Shown: one piece after another, positions 16,292 to 24,874 of the stretch | Numbering within the stretch: the stretch's first letter is position 1 | Layout: each line of letters starts with the position of its first letter | Notes under the pieces: generated by a model | The model's database searches: none | What the model was told of the DNA's origin: nothing | The model's input: the letters and a program-made list of their open reading frames with translations, nothing else | From: Brevinema_A sp051649245 | GTDB taxonomy: Bacteria > Spirochaetota > Brevinematia > Brevinematales > Brevinemataceae | Length of the DNA stretch: 28,184 bases | Assembly (NCBI GenBank): GCA_051649245.1 | Contig: JBOFGS010000021.1 | Location: forward strand, 1 to 28,184 | Direction: 5' to 3' | Program-made: the position numbers and the translations under genes

Positions 16292-18094
16292 GTGTTAAAT
16301 AAGATTAAGTTTAAAGAGATTCTTAGTATTGCTAGCGTAGGAGCTATTGCTTTACTCTATATTTTTTGGCTTCTGCCTATGAAGATTCTTTCTCAAGAAT
16401 ATACTCTTTCATCTTATTTTATAAATAATAATATCTTTATCTATATTCCTATCATATTCTTTGCAATTATTTCGCTAGCACTCATTATTTTATCTCTCTT
16501 CTCTCAAAAAAGCTATCAAATGCTATTTGCTTTTATTATGGTTATACTTATCTTAACCTTTTTATATCCTATCATATTATCTTATGATTTTGGTGGTTTT
16601 ACAGATAATAATTCTTTAACTTCCACAAAACCCCTTTTAGGGTTTTCAAAATGGTATTATTTGCTAGATATTATCATCATTACTGCTACTATCGTAGGTG
16701 TTCGATTTTTAATCATTTCCAAAAATACTCAAGTTGTATTGTTAGCTATGTTTGTTTTTTATACGATAGAATTCACTACTGCTCTAACAATGAAAATTAA
16801 GGTTGATCCAAATGCATTATCAAAGAATAATACACCCATTGTGTTTTCTACAAACAAACAAAATGTCTTAGTCTTCCTATGGGATACTGTCCCCAACCTC
16901 GTTATGCTAGATTATATTAAGAATTTTTTATCTCCCGAAGCCAGTAAATGGAAAAATGATTTCACTTTTTATAATAATGTTGCTTCTTTAAGTTATGGAG
17001 CCACTGCTGTCTCATTTCCTTCAATGTTTGGTGGATATAACTATGCTGCTCAAGATCAGATTACTACTTCATTAGATAATCATAAAAAAAAACAACTGAA
17101 AATACTCCATGCAAATACTAAAAAAAGATTTGGATTTATTTTTCCAGATCTTATCTTAGAAAAACTTTCACAAACTCTCTCTCCTTATGCAGATTTTTCT
17201 TATCAATATATAGCTGAAAATGATTTCACACAGTCTCCTATATTTTCTGTGCCTTTATACTTAAGAATTCCTTATTTCATGAGATATTTATTGGTAGATA
17301 ATCAAGGATGGCGTTATAGACTAGGACAACGATGGTTTAAGCTCTTAAATGAACCAAAAATTATTTTTGGGGATACTTCTAAGGCCATGGTTCATATTAT
17401 TCATACTTTTGGGGCACATCATCCCTTATCTAGTAAAAAATTTCCTATGGGAGTTACTGATTCTACGATCCATGAACAAATGAGAGATATTATTATGGAA
17501 GGATTGCATGATAGCTCTAAAATATCATTAGATATTATTGAAGAATTACAAAAAAATAATATATACGATAATACAAAGATTATTTTTGTTGCAGATCATG
17601 GCTTAAGATGTGGACTTTTGAATAATGAACATCTTCAAAACTATATCAAAGCTATTGATACAGATACATGTACTCATCGTTATTTTGAATCACAAGAACA
17701 TAATATGATGCAATTAGCTGTTTTTATGTTAATAAAAGATATTAATGAGAAAAATTCCACAATGCGTATCGACAATCGTTTTCTTAGTTTAGGAGATTTA
17801 AGGTCAGTTATACTATCTACTTTTATAACAAATTTAGACTCGCCTGACTATACAAAACAATATCCTCCTAAACGTATCTTTAATGTTCCTCTTATTGATT
17901 GGACTACTCTTTATGACTTAAATGGAGCTGTTGAACAAAAAGGACAAGCTAAAAAATTTATGAATCGATATATCACTAATAATCTTTGGCCTTATGTTGA
18001 AATAAAAGGAATTACTTCTGGTGAATATCAGTTAAAATACTATCCTGCTGACAAAATTGGAGAACTCCCTGTTCAAGAAATAGTTACAGAATAA
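16292..18094 (+). CDS. LtaS/alkaline-phosphatase-fold membrane phosphotransferase, copy 2
   Basis: This 600-residue paralogue of the 13926 gene has the same plan: about five membrane segments, then an extracytoplasmic sulfatase-fold domain. Visible site residues are LWDT (Asp198), Thr238 in GATAVSFPS, a HTFGAHHPL substrate-site stretch and VADHG (Asp435-His436). I chose GTG at 16292 because AGGG lies nine bases upstream and the N-terminus then aligns with the paralogue; a TTG at 16274 would add six residues without a ribosome site. It opens the operon and is followed after 37 bp by the small membrane peptide. Likely role: transfer or polymerisation of phosphoglycerol-like (or phosphonate-bearing) units on the outer face of the inner membrane. 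The substrate is inferred from neighbours only. Confidence 0.72.
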   Translation: MLNKIKFKEILSIASVGAIALLYIFWLLPMKILSQEYTLSSYFINNNIFIYIPIIFFAIISLALIILSLFSQKSYQMLFAFIMVILILTFLYPIILSYDFGGFTDNNSLTSTKPLLGFSKWYYLLDIIIITATIVGVRFLIISKNTQVVLLAMFVFYTIEFTTALTMKIKVDPNALSKNNTPIVFSTNKQNVLVFLWDTVPNLVMLDYIKNFLSPEASKWKNDFTFYNNVASLSYGATAVSFPSMFGGYNYAAQDQITTSLDNHKKKQLKILHANTKKRFGFIFPDLILEKLSQTLSPYADFSYQYIAENDFTQSPIFSVPLYLRIPYFMRYLLVDNQGWRYRLGQRWFKLLNEPKIIFGDTSKAMVHIIHTFGAHHPLSSKKFPMGVTDSTIHEQMRDIIMEGLHDSSKISLDIIEELQKNNIYDNTKIIFVADHGLRCGLLNNEHLQNYIKAIDTDTCTHRYFESQEHNMMQLAVFMLIKDINEKNSTMRIDNRFLSLGDLRSVILSTFITNLDSPDYTKQYPPKRIFNVPLIDWTTLYDLNGAVEQKGQAKKFMNRYITNNLWPYVEIKGITSGEYQLKYYPADKIGELPVQEIVTE

Positions 18095-18131
18095 CAATAT
18101 ATTAATTAAATAAATTATAGGATGGTTTTCC

Positions 18132-18311
18132 ATGAGATTTTTTGGATTTTTTCTTTCTTTAACCTTATTTGGTATGACATTACCAACACATGCTTATCTT
18201 GATCCTAATTCAGGAAGTGGGCTTGTAGCTTTTGTTATTGCTATTTTAGCAGGACTTGCTTTTTATGGTAAGAAGATTTTCTACGCTCTCAAAAACAAGA
18301 GAAATAAATAA
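18132..18311 (+). CDS. small membrane peptide with AYLDPNSGSG motif
   Basis: A 59-residue gene: the N-terminal hydrophobic segment looks like a signal peptide ending in THA, followed directly by YLDPNSGSG, a second hydrophobic stretch (about 31-46) and a basic tail (KKIFYALKNKRNK). ATG at 18132 is preceded by AGGATGG. The stop TAA overlaps the next start (TAATG), so translation is coupled. I recall small proteins with a (A)Y-I/L-DPGTGS motif next to sulfatase/phosphatase and polysaccharide genes in many bacteria, of unknown function. Its position directly after the sulfatase-fold gene, and the relic of a second copy after the paralogue, suggest it works with that enzyme. Confidence 0.75.
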   Translation: MRFFGFFLSLTLFGMTLPTHAYLDPNSGSGLVAFVIAILAGLAFYGKKIFYALKNKRNK

Positions 18312-19423
18312 TGATGACTTCTTGGTCTGATATTAATGGATCTTCGCTTATTGTATTTTCAGAAGGAGGGATGTATCGTTTTACGAATATTCCTCTTGTT
18401 TGTGCGTTATCCAAACATGTTTCTCTTACGTACATTACCTTAGATCCAAACGATCCTCTCCTTAATAAACCACTACCAAATGTCAAAATGCATGTTGTAA
18501 AACCAAATTTTGCAACATGGTTTCAATTAAGCCGTTTAAAAGCGGATCTTTTTATTACAACAACTCCTGGTTTGAATAGCTTAGCTCTTAAACGATCACC
18601 AAATGTTAAACATTATAGTTACTATATGCACGCACCTGGAGATTTGCATTGGTATCAAAAATATTCTTTTGATTCTTTTGATAGTATTTGTCTATCGGCC
18701 TCTTTCCAAACAGTTACTTTAGAAGAAATTGAAAAAACACGTATTTATGGTTTTTCTTATCTTAAAGATGAACGTCATGTCCTTGGACTACCTTATTATG
18801 ATCATTATGTCTCCGAATTTGAACGTACAAAAACAATCAAAAGTGATAAACCTTCTGTTCTCATTGCAACCAATTGGGGTGGAAATAACTATTTAAATTA
18901 TATGGAATATGATCTTTTTGATAGATTTCTGAGCAACGGTTATGAGATTATCTTTCGTCCTCATCCTCAAAGTTTCAAAGCTGACGCAAAACTCATTAGA
19001 GAAATTTGTCAAAAATATCATGCTCACCCAAACTTTACGCTTGATCAGGATATTAACTTTATGCCATCTCTTAAAAAAGCGGATATGATGGTTTCATCAA
19101 TTTCAGGAATCATATTTGATTATGCTTTTTTAACAGAAAAGCCATTTGTGATTGTTGATTTTGAACGAGATACTTCAAAATATGCTACGTGTGAAGGTGA
19201 TTTTTTAGCAATTGCTCCTTGGGAAAATAGAATTCTTTATCAAGATGGAGGAATAGTTCTTTCTACCAATGACCAAAAAATTGTTGAAAAAGCATCAAAT
19301 CTTGATCGTGATCAAATTAAACAAAATATTCATGCACATAAACAAATGATCCCTAACTTTGGAAAAACAATTCCTCAGCTAGTCGATCATTATCTAGCAT
19401 TATTGGGGCGTTTAGATGTTTAA
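18311..19423 (+). CDS. CDP-glycerol:glycerophosphotransferase-like protein (TagB/TagF family)
   Basis: The 370-residue protein resembles the catalytic part of TagB/TagF enzymes, which transfer glycerol-phosphate from CDP-glycerol to lipid-linked or polymer acceptors on the cytosolic side. Motifs seen are IIFRPHPQ (Arg216-His218-Pro219) and the later ADMMVSSISGIIFDYAFL (Ser262-Ser263), corresponding to the TagF RPHP and D-SS--FD-F segments, though the Asp usual in 'TDYSS' is replaced here. A GT-B fold is expected. The start ATGATG overlaps the upstream stop; the ORF overlaps the YidC-like gene by 8 bp. Context supports polyol-phosphate or headgroup transfer in making a surface polymer. Donor identity is inferred. 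Confidence 0.7.
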   Translation: MMTSWSDINGSSLIVFSEGGMYRFTNIPLVCALSKHVSLTYITLDPNDPLLNKPLPNVKMHVVKPNFATWFQLSRLKADLFITTTPGLNSLALKRSPNVKHYSYYMHAPGDLHWYQKYSFDSFDSICLSASFQTVTLEEIEKTRIYGFSYLKDERHVLGLPYYDHYVSEFERTKTIKSDKPSVLIATNWGGNNYLNYMEYDLFDRFLSNGYEIIFRPHPQSFKADAKLIREICQKYHAHPNFTLDQDINFMPSLKKADMMVSSISGIIFDYAFLTEKPFVIVDFERDTSKYATCEGDFLAIAPWENRILYQDGGIVLSTNDQKIVEKASNLDRDQIKQNIHAHKQMIPNFGKTIPQLVDHYLALLGRLDV

Positions 19424-20090
19424 TATTTTTTATTATATTGTTATTTTTCCTTTTGAAATAGTCTTTCGTACTATTTTAACATTTTCTCTTAATTTTGTTG
19501 ATCCTTTTTGGAGCTTGCCTATTTTGTCTATTTGTCTTACCATTCTTTCAACACCACTCTTTGCTTGGGCAGGTAAAATCGAGGCTAAAGAAAAAACCTT
19601 AAAATCACAAGTAAACTACGAAATGCATGAAATTAAAAATCAATATAGTGGAGAAGCTCTTTTTCATAAAACTGAAGAAATTTATATGAAATTTCATTAC
19701 AATCCACTACTTGCCTTTCGTGAATCAATGACGTTATTTGTGTTGATTCCTTTATTTGCAGCAGCTTATGCTGTTTTGAATGATAATCAGATTTTTACAG
19801 GAAGCTCAGGTTTTGGAATTTCTGATCTTGCTAAGCCTGATGGATTGCTTTTTGGAATGAATATATTACCATTCGTGATGACTGCTATGAATCTGCTTGC
19901 TATTTGGATTGAACACTTCCCAAAGCCTCTTTTTCATAAAGATAATATCAAATTACTGATTCTTTCTACTATCTTTTTAGTATGGCTTTATCACTCTTCT
20001 TCAGCACTTTTAATTTATTGGACTTGTAACAATCTATTTTATTTGATCCGAACTTTTATTTTCAAAAATAGGAGTCACAATTATGCTTAA
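19416..20090 (+). CDS. short YidC/Oxa1-like membrane protein
   Basis: At 224 residues this is a reduced YidC/Oxa1-fold protein. SLPILSICLTILSTPL (33-48) matches the first core helix, followed by a charged cytosolic hairpin (KIEAKEKTLKSQ) and the FRESMTLFVLIPLF helix. A C-terminal SSSALLIYWTCNNLFYLIRT corresponds to the 'SAGLvlYW.vnNlf' helix. The large periplasmic domain of diderm YidC is missing. The groove arginine of real insertases (in VRLLLxPL) aligns with Thr42, so insertase activity is doubtful. The ATG at 19416 overlaps the preceding gene by 8 bp and the stop overlaps the next start by 8 bp. An operon-specific role in handling the small peptide, the sulfatase-fold enzyme or a lipid-linked glycan is inference. 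Confidence 0.7.
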   Translation: MFNIFYYIVIFPFEIVFRTILTFSLNFVDPFWSLPILSICLTILSTPLFAWAGKIEAKEKTLKSQVNYEMHEIKNQYSGEALFHKTEEIYMKFHYNPLLAFRESMTLFVLIPLFAAAYAVLNDNQIFTGSSGFGISDLAKPDGLLFGMNILPFVMTAMNLLAIWIEHFPKPLFHKDNIKLLILSTIFLVWLYHSSSALLIYWTCNNLFYLIRTFIFKNRSHNYA

Positions 20091-20796
20091 TACAGCTGTT
20101 ATCTTAGCCGCAGGTCTGGGAAGTCGTTTTGCAGGAATTACGACAGAAATACCAAAAGGATGTTATCCTATCGGAGGACGTTCTTTAGTACAACGTTCTA
20201 TCGATACTTTGCAAGAATTTGGGGTTGAAAATATTGTTATTGTCGTAGGACACTTAAAACATTTTTATGAAGAACTTGCTCAAAAAAATAAAAATGTCTC
20301 TACGATCGAAAATCCTTTCTATGCAAAAACTGGAAGTATGGCTTCTTTACATTATGCTAAGAAATTAGTTCAAGGGAAAAATTTCCTGCTTTTAGAAAGT
20401 GATCTTATCTATGAAAAAAGAACGATTAAAGCACTTTTAGATGATCCTCAAGATAATATCATGATGTTATCAGATATCCAACATACTGACGATGATTATT
20501 TCTTTCAGCTTGACGGTAAAAAACTTGGTAAACTTTCTAAAGAAGTACCTCCTCCTCCTTATGGAGAATTGGTTGGAGTGACTAAGATTGGAGCTGAATA
20601 TGCAGCTTCTTTATGGGAATATTTTGAACAGGCAGATGATCATTATATTGGCTATGAATATTGCATTGATGCAATCAAGAATATGGGATATATCTTTATC
20701 GAAGATCTTATTTGGAGTGAGATCGATAGCCATATTCATTTAGAAAGAGTTGAAAAAGAAATTTATCCTAAACTAATTCAAAAAGGAGAAATCTAA
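20083..20796 (+). CDS. pntC: 2-aminoethylphosphonate cytidylyltransferase-like (PntC/LicC family)
   Basis: This 237-residue nucleotidyltransferase makes a CMP-activated headgroup from CTP. The nucleotide loop LAAGLGSRF (8-16), EIPKG with Lys25, VVGH (54-57), NPFYAKTGSM (77-86) and SD (Asp107, metal) are visible. The TGSM stretch is closer to AEP cytidylyltransferases of the PntC type (phosphonolipid pathway, studied in Treponema) than to LicC phosphocholine enzymes, which have NN there. AGGAG precedes ATG 20083. Its stop overlaps the AEP-type binding protein start (TAATG). Unlike some PntC proteins it carries no fused transaminase. Activating AEP fits the transporter genes beside it; phosphocholine or phosphoethanolamine remain alternatives. 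Confidence 0.72.
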   Translation: MLNTAVILAAGLGSRFAGITTEIPKGCYPIGGRSLVQRSIDTLQEFGVENIVIVVGHLKHFYEELAQKNKNVSTIENPFYAKTGSMASLHYAKKLVQGKNFLLLESDLIYEKRTIKALLDDPQDNIMMLSDIQHTDDDYFFQLDGKKLGKLSKEVPPPPYGELVGVTKIGAEYAASLWEYFEQADDHYIGYEYCIDAIKNMGYIFIEDLIWSEIDSHIHLERVEKEIYPKLIQKGEI

Positions 20797-21785
20797 TGAA
20801 AAAATTAGTCGCTGTATTATTGTTTTTATTTTTAGTAAGATGTACTCAATCTAATGATACCATTACTATCTATACAGCACTTTATGAAGATGAGGTTGCT
20901 ACTCTTGAGAAACTTTTCAAAGAAGATCATCCCGAGATCACACTTAATTTCATTCGTGAATCTTCTGGTGTTTTAGGAGCAAGATTAATCACAGAAAAAG
21001 AAAATCCTCAAGCTGATGTCGTTCATATCCTAGCAACAAGTGAAACCCTGCAACTAAAAGATATGGGGATGCTAGCCCCTTTTACCCCTAAAAATATTAA
21101 TGATTTTGATCCACGTTTTTATGATACAGAAAGTCCAGAGCCTACTTGGATAGGACTATCTGTGTGGTTTGATGCTTTTTTAGTGAATAAAGTAGAACTT
21201 CAAAAAAGAGGGCTTCCAACACCTAAAAATTATGCTGATTTAACAAATAGTATTTATTCTAACGAAATTGTTTTTCCAAATCCTGTTGCAACAGGTACAG
21301 GCTATATGATTGTTTCTGCCTTGATTCAACGTCTTGGTGAAGAGAAAGCATGGGAATATATGGATGCTTTGCATAAAAATGTAAAAAACTATGCCCTTTC
21401 TAGTACATCTTCCTTTAAAACAGCTACCCAAGGAGAAAACCTAATTGGCATTGGTTCAGATGTGAGTGCTTTATTCATGATTAAAGATCGATCTGAAATT
21501 GTTGAAATGATCTTACCTGATGATGGTAGTGCATGGGAAGTAGAGCTTATTGCGTTGATTAAAAAAGATAAGATCAAAGAAAGTGCTAAAATTTATATGG
21601 ATTGGGCTACAAGCTCTCAAAAAGCTTTAGATTTTTATAAAAGCATTCGTGTTTTTGTTCCATTGAAAAGTGAATCCGATAGTCCTTTTGTTAACAAAAT
21701 CATTAATAACGATCTCGTATGGGTTGCTAAAAATAAAAAACGTATTCTTAAAGAATGGGAGAAACGTTATAGTGGTGGTCAATAG
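20796..21785 (+). CDS. ABC substrate-binding lipoprotein, 2-aminoethylphosphonate type
   Basis: The 329-residue protein has a lipoprotein signal (LFLVRC, Cys16), so it is tethered to a membrane outside the cytoplasm. The mature part reads like the Fe3+-type family specific for 2-aminoethylphosphonate (PhnS2, TIGR03261 from memory): TIYTALYEDEV, RESSGVLGARLITEKENPQADVV cut into the usual pattern, LKDMGMLAPFTP, PNPVATGTGY, and YMDALHKNVKNY. It is the first of three genes forming a complete ABC importer with the ATPase and permease that follow. AAAGGAG precedes the ATG. The ligand is predicted by family resemblance; a phosphocholine-like ligand is not excluded. Confidence 0.78.
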   Translation: MKKLVAVLLFLFLVRCTQSNDTITIYTALYEDEVATLEKLFKEDHPEITLNFIRESSGVLGARLITEKENPQADVVHILATSETLQLKDMGMLAPFTPKNINDFDPRFYDTESPEPTWIGLSVWFDAFLVNKVELQKRGLPTPKNYADLTNSIYSNEIVFPNPVATGTGYMIVSALIQRLGEEKAWEYMDALHKNVKNYALSSTSSFKTATQGENLIGIGSDVSALFMIKDRSEIVEMILPDDGSAWEVELIALIKKDKIKESAKIYMDWATSSQKALDFYKSIRVFVPLKSESDSPFVNKIINNDLVWVAKNKKRILKEWEKRYSGGQ

Positions 21786-21787
21786 CT

Positions 21788-22732
21788 ATGAGTACTGCTC
21801 TTATTCTTAAAAATATTTCTAAAAGCTTTCATAAACAAACGGTCTTAGAAGATATTAATTTTGAGCTAGAGAAAGGAAAACTTTTGACGTTACTTGGAGG
21901 TAGTGGTTGTGGTAAAACAACCACTCTTCGTATTATTGCAGGATTAGAGACTCCTGATAAAGGTCAAATATTTTTTAATACACAAGATATTACAAACTTA
22001 CCGCCTTTTGAACGAGGAATAGGAATGGTTTTTCAAGACTATACATTATTTCCTAATATGACAGTATTTGAAAATGTTGCTTATGGACTCCGTGCGAAAA
22101 ATATTTCTCGGGATCTGATCAAAAAAAAAGTTCTTACAATGCTTGAGCATTTAGAAATGACATATTCTGAGGATAAATTTCCTCACCAAATCTCTGGAGG
22201 ACAACAACAACGTGTTGCTCTTGCAAGAGCTTTAATTATTGAACCATCTTTATTGTTAATGGACGAACCATTTTCTGCATTAGATGCAAAAATTCGTGAA
22301 AGTCTTCGTACTTTGGTACGCAAAGTTCAGTTAGAACTAGGTATTACAGCTATTTTAGTGACCCACGATCGCGAAGAAGCACTTGGTATTTCTGATTATA
22401 TTGCTGTTTATAATGGTGGTCGTATCATTCAACAAGGTTCTACCGAAGAACTTTATCAGCATCCTGCTGATATTTTTGTAGCAGATTTCTTAACAGATAT
22501 TAATGTTTTTAAGCATCAAGAAAAAATATATCAGCTGCGTCCTGATATTTTTGAATTAAATCGATATAAAGGAGATTTTAAGGCTAAAATTTCTCTTATT
22601 AAATTTCAAGGTGCTTTTTATAAAATTGTTCTTGATTATGAGGGACAAGATATCAATGTTATCATATCTAATAAAGAATTTAGAGAAAACATCTATTCTT
22701 TAGGAGAATTTGTTTATGTTCGTATCACGTAA
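21788..22732 (+). CDS. ABC transporter ATPase of the AEP-type importer
   Basis: The 314-residue ATPase has Walker A GGSGCGKTT (37-45), Q-loop VFQDYTLF, signature ISGGQ (135-139), Walker B LLLMDEP (155-161) and H-loop His193 (VTHD). A C-terminal extension of about 80 residues resembles the TOBE-like part of CUT1/iron-type ATPases. It matches the PhnT class that powers AEP import. The gene starts 2 bp after the binding-protein stop, with GGTGG upstream of the ATG, and overlaps the permease start by 17 bp. Confidence 0.88.
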   Translation: MSTALILKNISKSFHKQTVLEDINFELEKGKLLTLLGGSGCGKTTTLRIIAGLETPDKGQIFFNTQDITNLPPFERGIGMVFQDYTLFPNMTVFENVAYGLRAKNISRDLIKKKVLTMLEHLEMTYSEDKFPHQISGGQQQRVALARALIIEPSLLLMDEPFSALDAKIRESLRTLVRKVQLELGITAILVTHDREEALGISDYIAVYNGGRIIQQGSTEELYQHPADIFVADFLTDINVFKHQEKIYQLRPDIFELNRYKGDFKAKISLIKFQGAFYKIVLDYEGQDINVIISNKEFRENIYSLGEFVYVRIT

Positions 22733-24863
22733 TCCTAAGTTTTATATTACGTTATTGCTTATTTGTATTCTATTATTTTTTCTTATATTTCCTTTATTTA
22801 GTTTGCTTAGCCTTGTGTTTGTTAATAATCAAAATGAATTTGTAGGAATACATAATTTTATTGCTATTTTTCAAAATCCAAATATACTTAAAGCTTTAGA
22901 AAATAGTTTTATGCTATCTTTTTGGTCAGCAACAATTGCTGTAACTCTATCGTTTTTCTTTTCTTATGGAATATTTGTTTTGCCAAAGCATTTTAAAATT
23001 GTATTTACCTCCATTTCATCATTATTTTTACTTATCCCTTCTATTGTAATCGCTACTATTCTCATGTATCTTTTTGGTAAACTTGGTATCTTCACTAAGC
23101 TTTTTGGGTTTAACATAGATATTTATGGATTTAAAGGAATTGTTATCGCTGAAATTATCTATATTTTTCCTATTCTATCAGTTTATTTTCTTTTAGCACT
23201 GCAAAATATGAATCTTCAATTGCATCAAGTTGCCGAGCTTTTTGGAGCTAGCAGATTTCGTAGATTTTTCACTATTACTATTCCTTCTTTAAAAACATAC
23301 TTTTTTTCAGCTTTTATGATTGCTTTTATTACGGCATTTACAGATTTTGGAATTCCTAAAATCTTAGGTGGCAATTATAATGTCCTTGCAACAGAAATTT
23401 TCAAACAAGTTATTGGCCTTCATAATATTAATCTTGGTGCTGTTATTGCATTTTTATTGATCATTCCATCTTTGATATTTTTTATTATTAATTTGTACTT
23501 TAATAAAACTAATGCAGATAAATTATCTAAAAAAAATATTGAATTACCTACTCACAAACTAAGAAATCTTTTCTATATCATCTATTGCAGTACTATTTCT
23601 TTAATTATTCTAACACTATTAGTATTGATGTTTTTTGGCTCTTTTGCTCAAAAATGGCCCTATGAATGGACACTTTCCTTACGGAGTTATCAATTTGAAA
23701 TTTTTGGGCATACTTTACTGGAAGTCATTAACTTTACTGTTGTTATTGCCTTCAGTTCTGCAGTTTTTGGAACGATTCTAGTATTTTTATCAGCATATAT
23801 TTCTATTCGAGAGAAAAAATTTCTAAAACTCAGAAAAGCAGGATATTTTTTCTCATTACTTCCCAATAGTATCCCTGGAATGGTTCTTGGGATTGCGTAT
23901 ATTTACTTCTTTAATAATAGAGCAAATCCTTTGAATTTTATTTATAATACTGCTTTTATCTTAATTTTTGCTAATATCATTCATTATTTCGCACAACCTT
24001 ATCTTGCTTTTGCAAATCGTTTTCAGACTTTAAATCCTGATTATGAAAATGTACAAAAAATCTATGGTGGATCATGGATAAGTTTTCTTTTTAAAATTAT
24101 TATTCCTCTGTCATCAGCCGAAATCTCTTACGCATTATCTTATTTTTTTATCAATAGTATGCTTACAATCTCTGCCTTAATTTTCTTGTACACACCCACA
24201 ACAAGAGTCTTATCTGTCTTAATGGTCAGTAAAGGAGATGAAGGCGAGTTCAGTATTATTTTTGCGATTGCTGTTATTATTTTCTTTATCAATCTTATCG
24301 TAGGATATGGATTAAAAATACTCTCATCTTATTATTTTAAAAAAACTAAAAAAGAAGCTGAAATAAAAACTAAGAAAGCTCATGATCTCCAACAAAATGG
24401 CAAAGACACACTTCAACTTGTTTCAGAGATATTACAAAAACAAAACCTTATCTATTGGTTAGATTATGCAACGTTACTAGGTTATATAAGAGAATCTGAT
24501 TTTATTAAAGGTGATATTAATATCAATTTTGCTGTCTTAGATATTGAAAATACTAAGGAATTGGTAGACTCTCTTCACACTAGAGGTTTTCATCATATTG
24601 AAGTTATTAAGCAAAATGATCTTGAATCATATCTCAAAGCCAAATATCATCATGTTGATATAGAAATCTATTTTTATCGTCAAAAAGAAAATAGATTAGA
24701 ATCACTTATTCTTGAAGAAAATGGCAACTTTTTATGTAAATCCTTTCCCTTAATAAAACTTATCCCTATTTCTTTCAAAGGAACAAATCAATTTATTCCT
24801 GAAAATTATGTTGAATATCTTTATGAAATCTATGGTGCTAACTTTATGATGCCTATATATTAA
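22716..24863 (+). CDS. ABC permease (AEP type) fused to a C-terminal LicD-like domain
   Basis: The 715-residue protein has two parts. Residues 1 to about 545 are a double permease of roughly twelve membrane helices, with two EAA-type coupling loops (near 169-185, ELFGAS, and near 440-465, KIYGGS), as in one-gene PhnU2/Fe3+-type permeases. After a charged linker, residues about 554-715 read as a LicD/fukutin-family domain: WLDYATLLGYIRESDF (581-596), GDIN (599-602), HHVDIEIYF and a C-terminal FKGTNQFIPENYVEYLYEIYG. LicD proteins transfer phosphocholine-type groups from CDP esters to glycans. The metal pair that is usually DxD reads Asp600-Ile-Asn602. The C-terminus should be cytosolic, where a CMP-AEP donor would be. 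I chose ATG 22716 (AGGAG nine bases upstream) over TTG 22710. No frame break separates the parts. Confidence 0.78.
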   Translation: MFVSRNPKFYITLLLICILLFFLIFPLFSLLSLVFVNNQNEFVGIHNFIAIFQNPNILKALENSFMLSFWSATIAVTLSFFFSYGIFVLPKHFKIVFTSISSLFLLIPSIVIATILMYLFGKLGIFTKLFGFNIDIYGFKGIVIAEIIYIFPILSVYFLLALQNMNLQLHQVAELFGASRFRRFFTITIPSLKTYFFSAFMIAFITAFTDFGIPKILGGNYNVLATEIFKQVIGLHNINLGAVIAFLLIIPSLIFFIINLYFNKTNADKLSKKNIELPTHKLRNLFYIIYCSTISLIILTLLVLMFFGSFAQKWPYEWTLSLRSYQFEIFGHTLLEVINFTVVIAFSSAVFGTILVFLSAYISIREKKFLKLRKAGYFFSLLPNSIPGMVLGIAYIYFFNNRANPLNFIYNTAFILIFANIIHYFAQPYLAFANRFQTLNPDYENVQKIYGGSWISFLFKIIIPLSSAEISYALSYFFINSMLTISALIFLYTPTTRVLSVLMVSKGDEGEFSIIFAIAVIIFFINLIVGYGLKILSSYYFKKTKKEAEIKTKKAHDLQQNGKDTLQLVSEILQKQNLIYWLDYATLLGYIRESDFIKGDININFAVLDIENTKELVDSLHTRGFHHIEVIKQNDLESYLKAKYHHVDIEIYFYRQKENRLESLILEENGNFLCKSFPLIKLIPISFKGTNQFIPENYVEYLYEIYGANFMMPIY

Positions 24864-24874
24864 CATAAATCTAC

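Noticed and set aside
20083..20796. LicC phosphocholine cytidylyltransferase as first choice
   Set aside because: The TGSM stretch and the AEP-type transporter next to it favour PntC; LicC-like specificity is kept only as an alternative.
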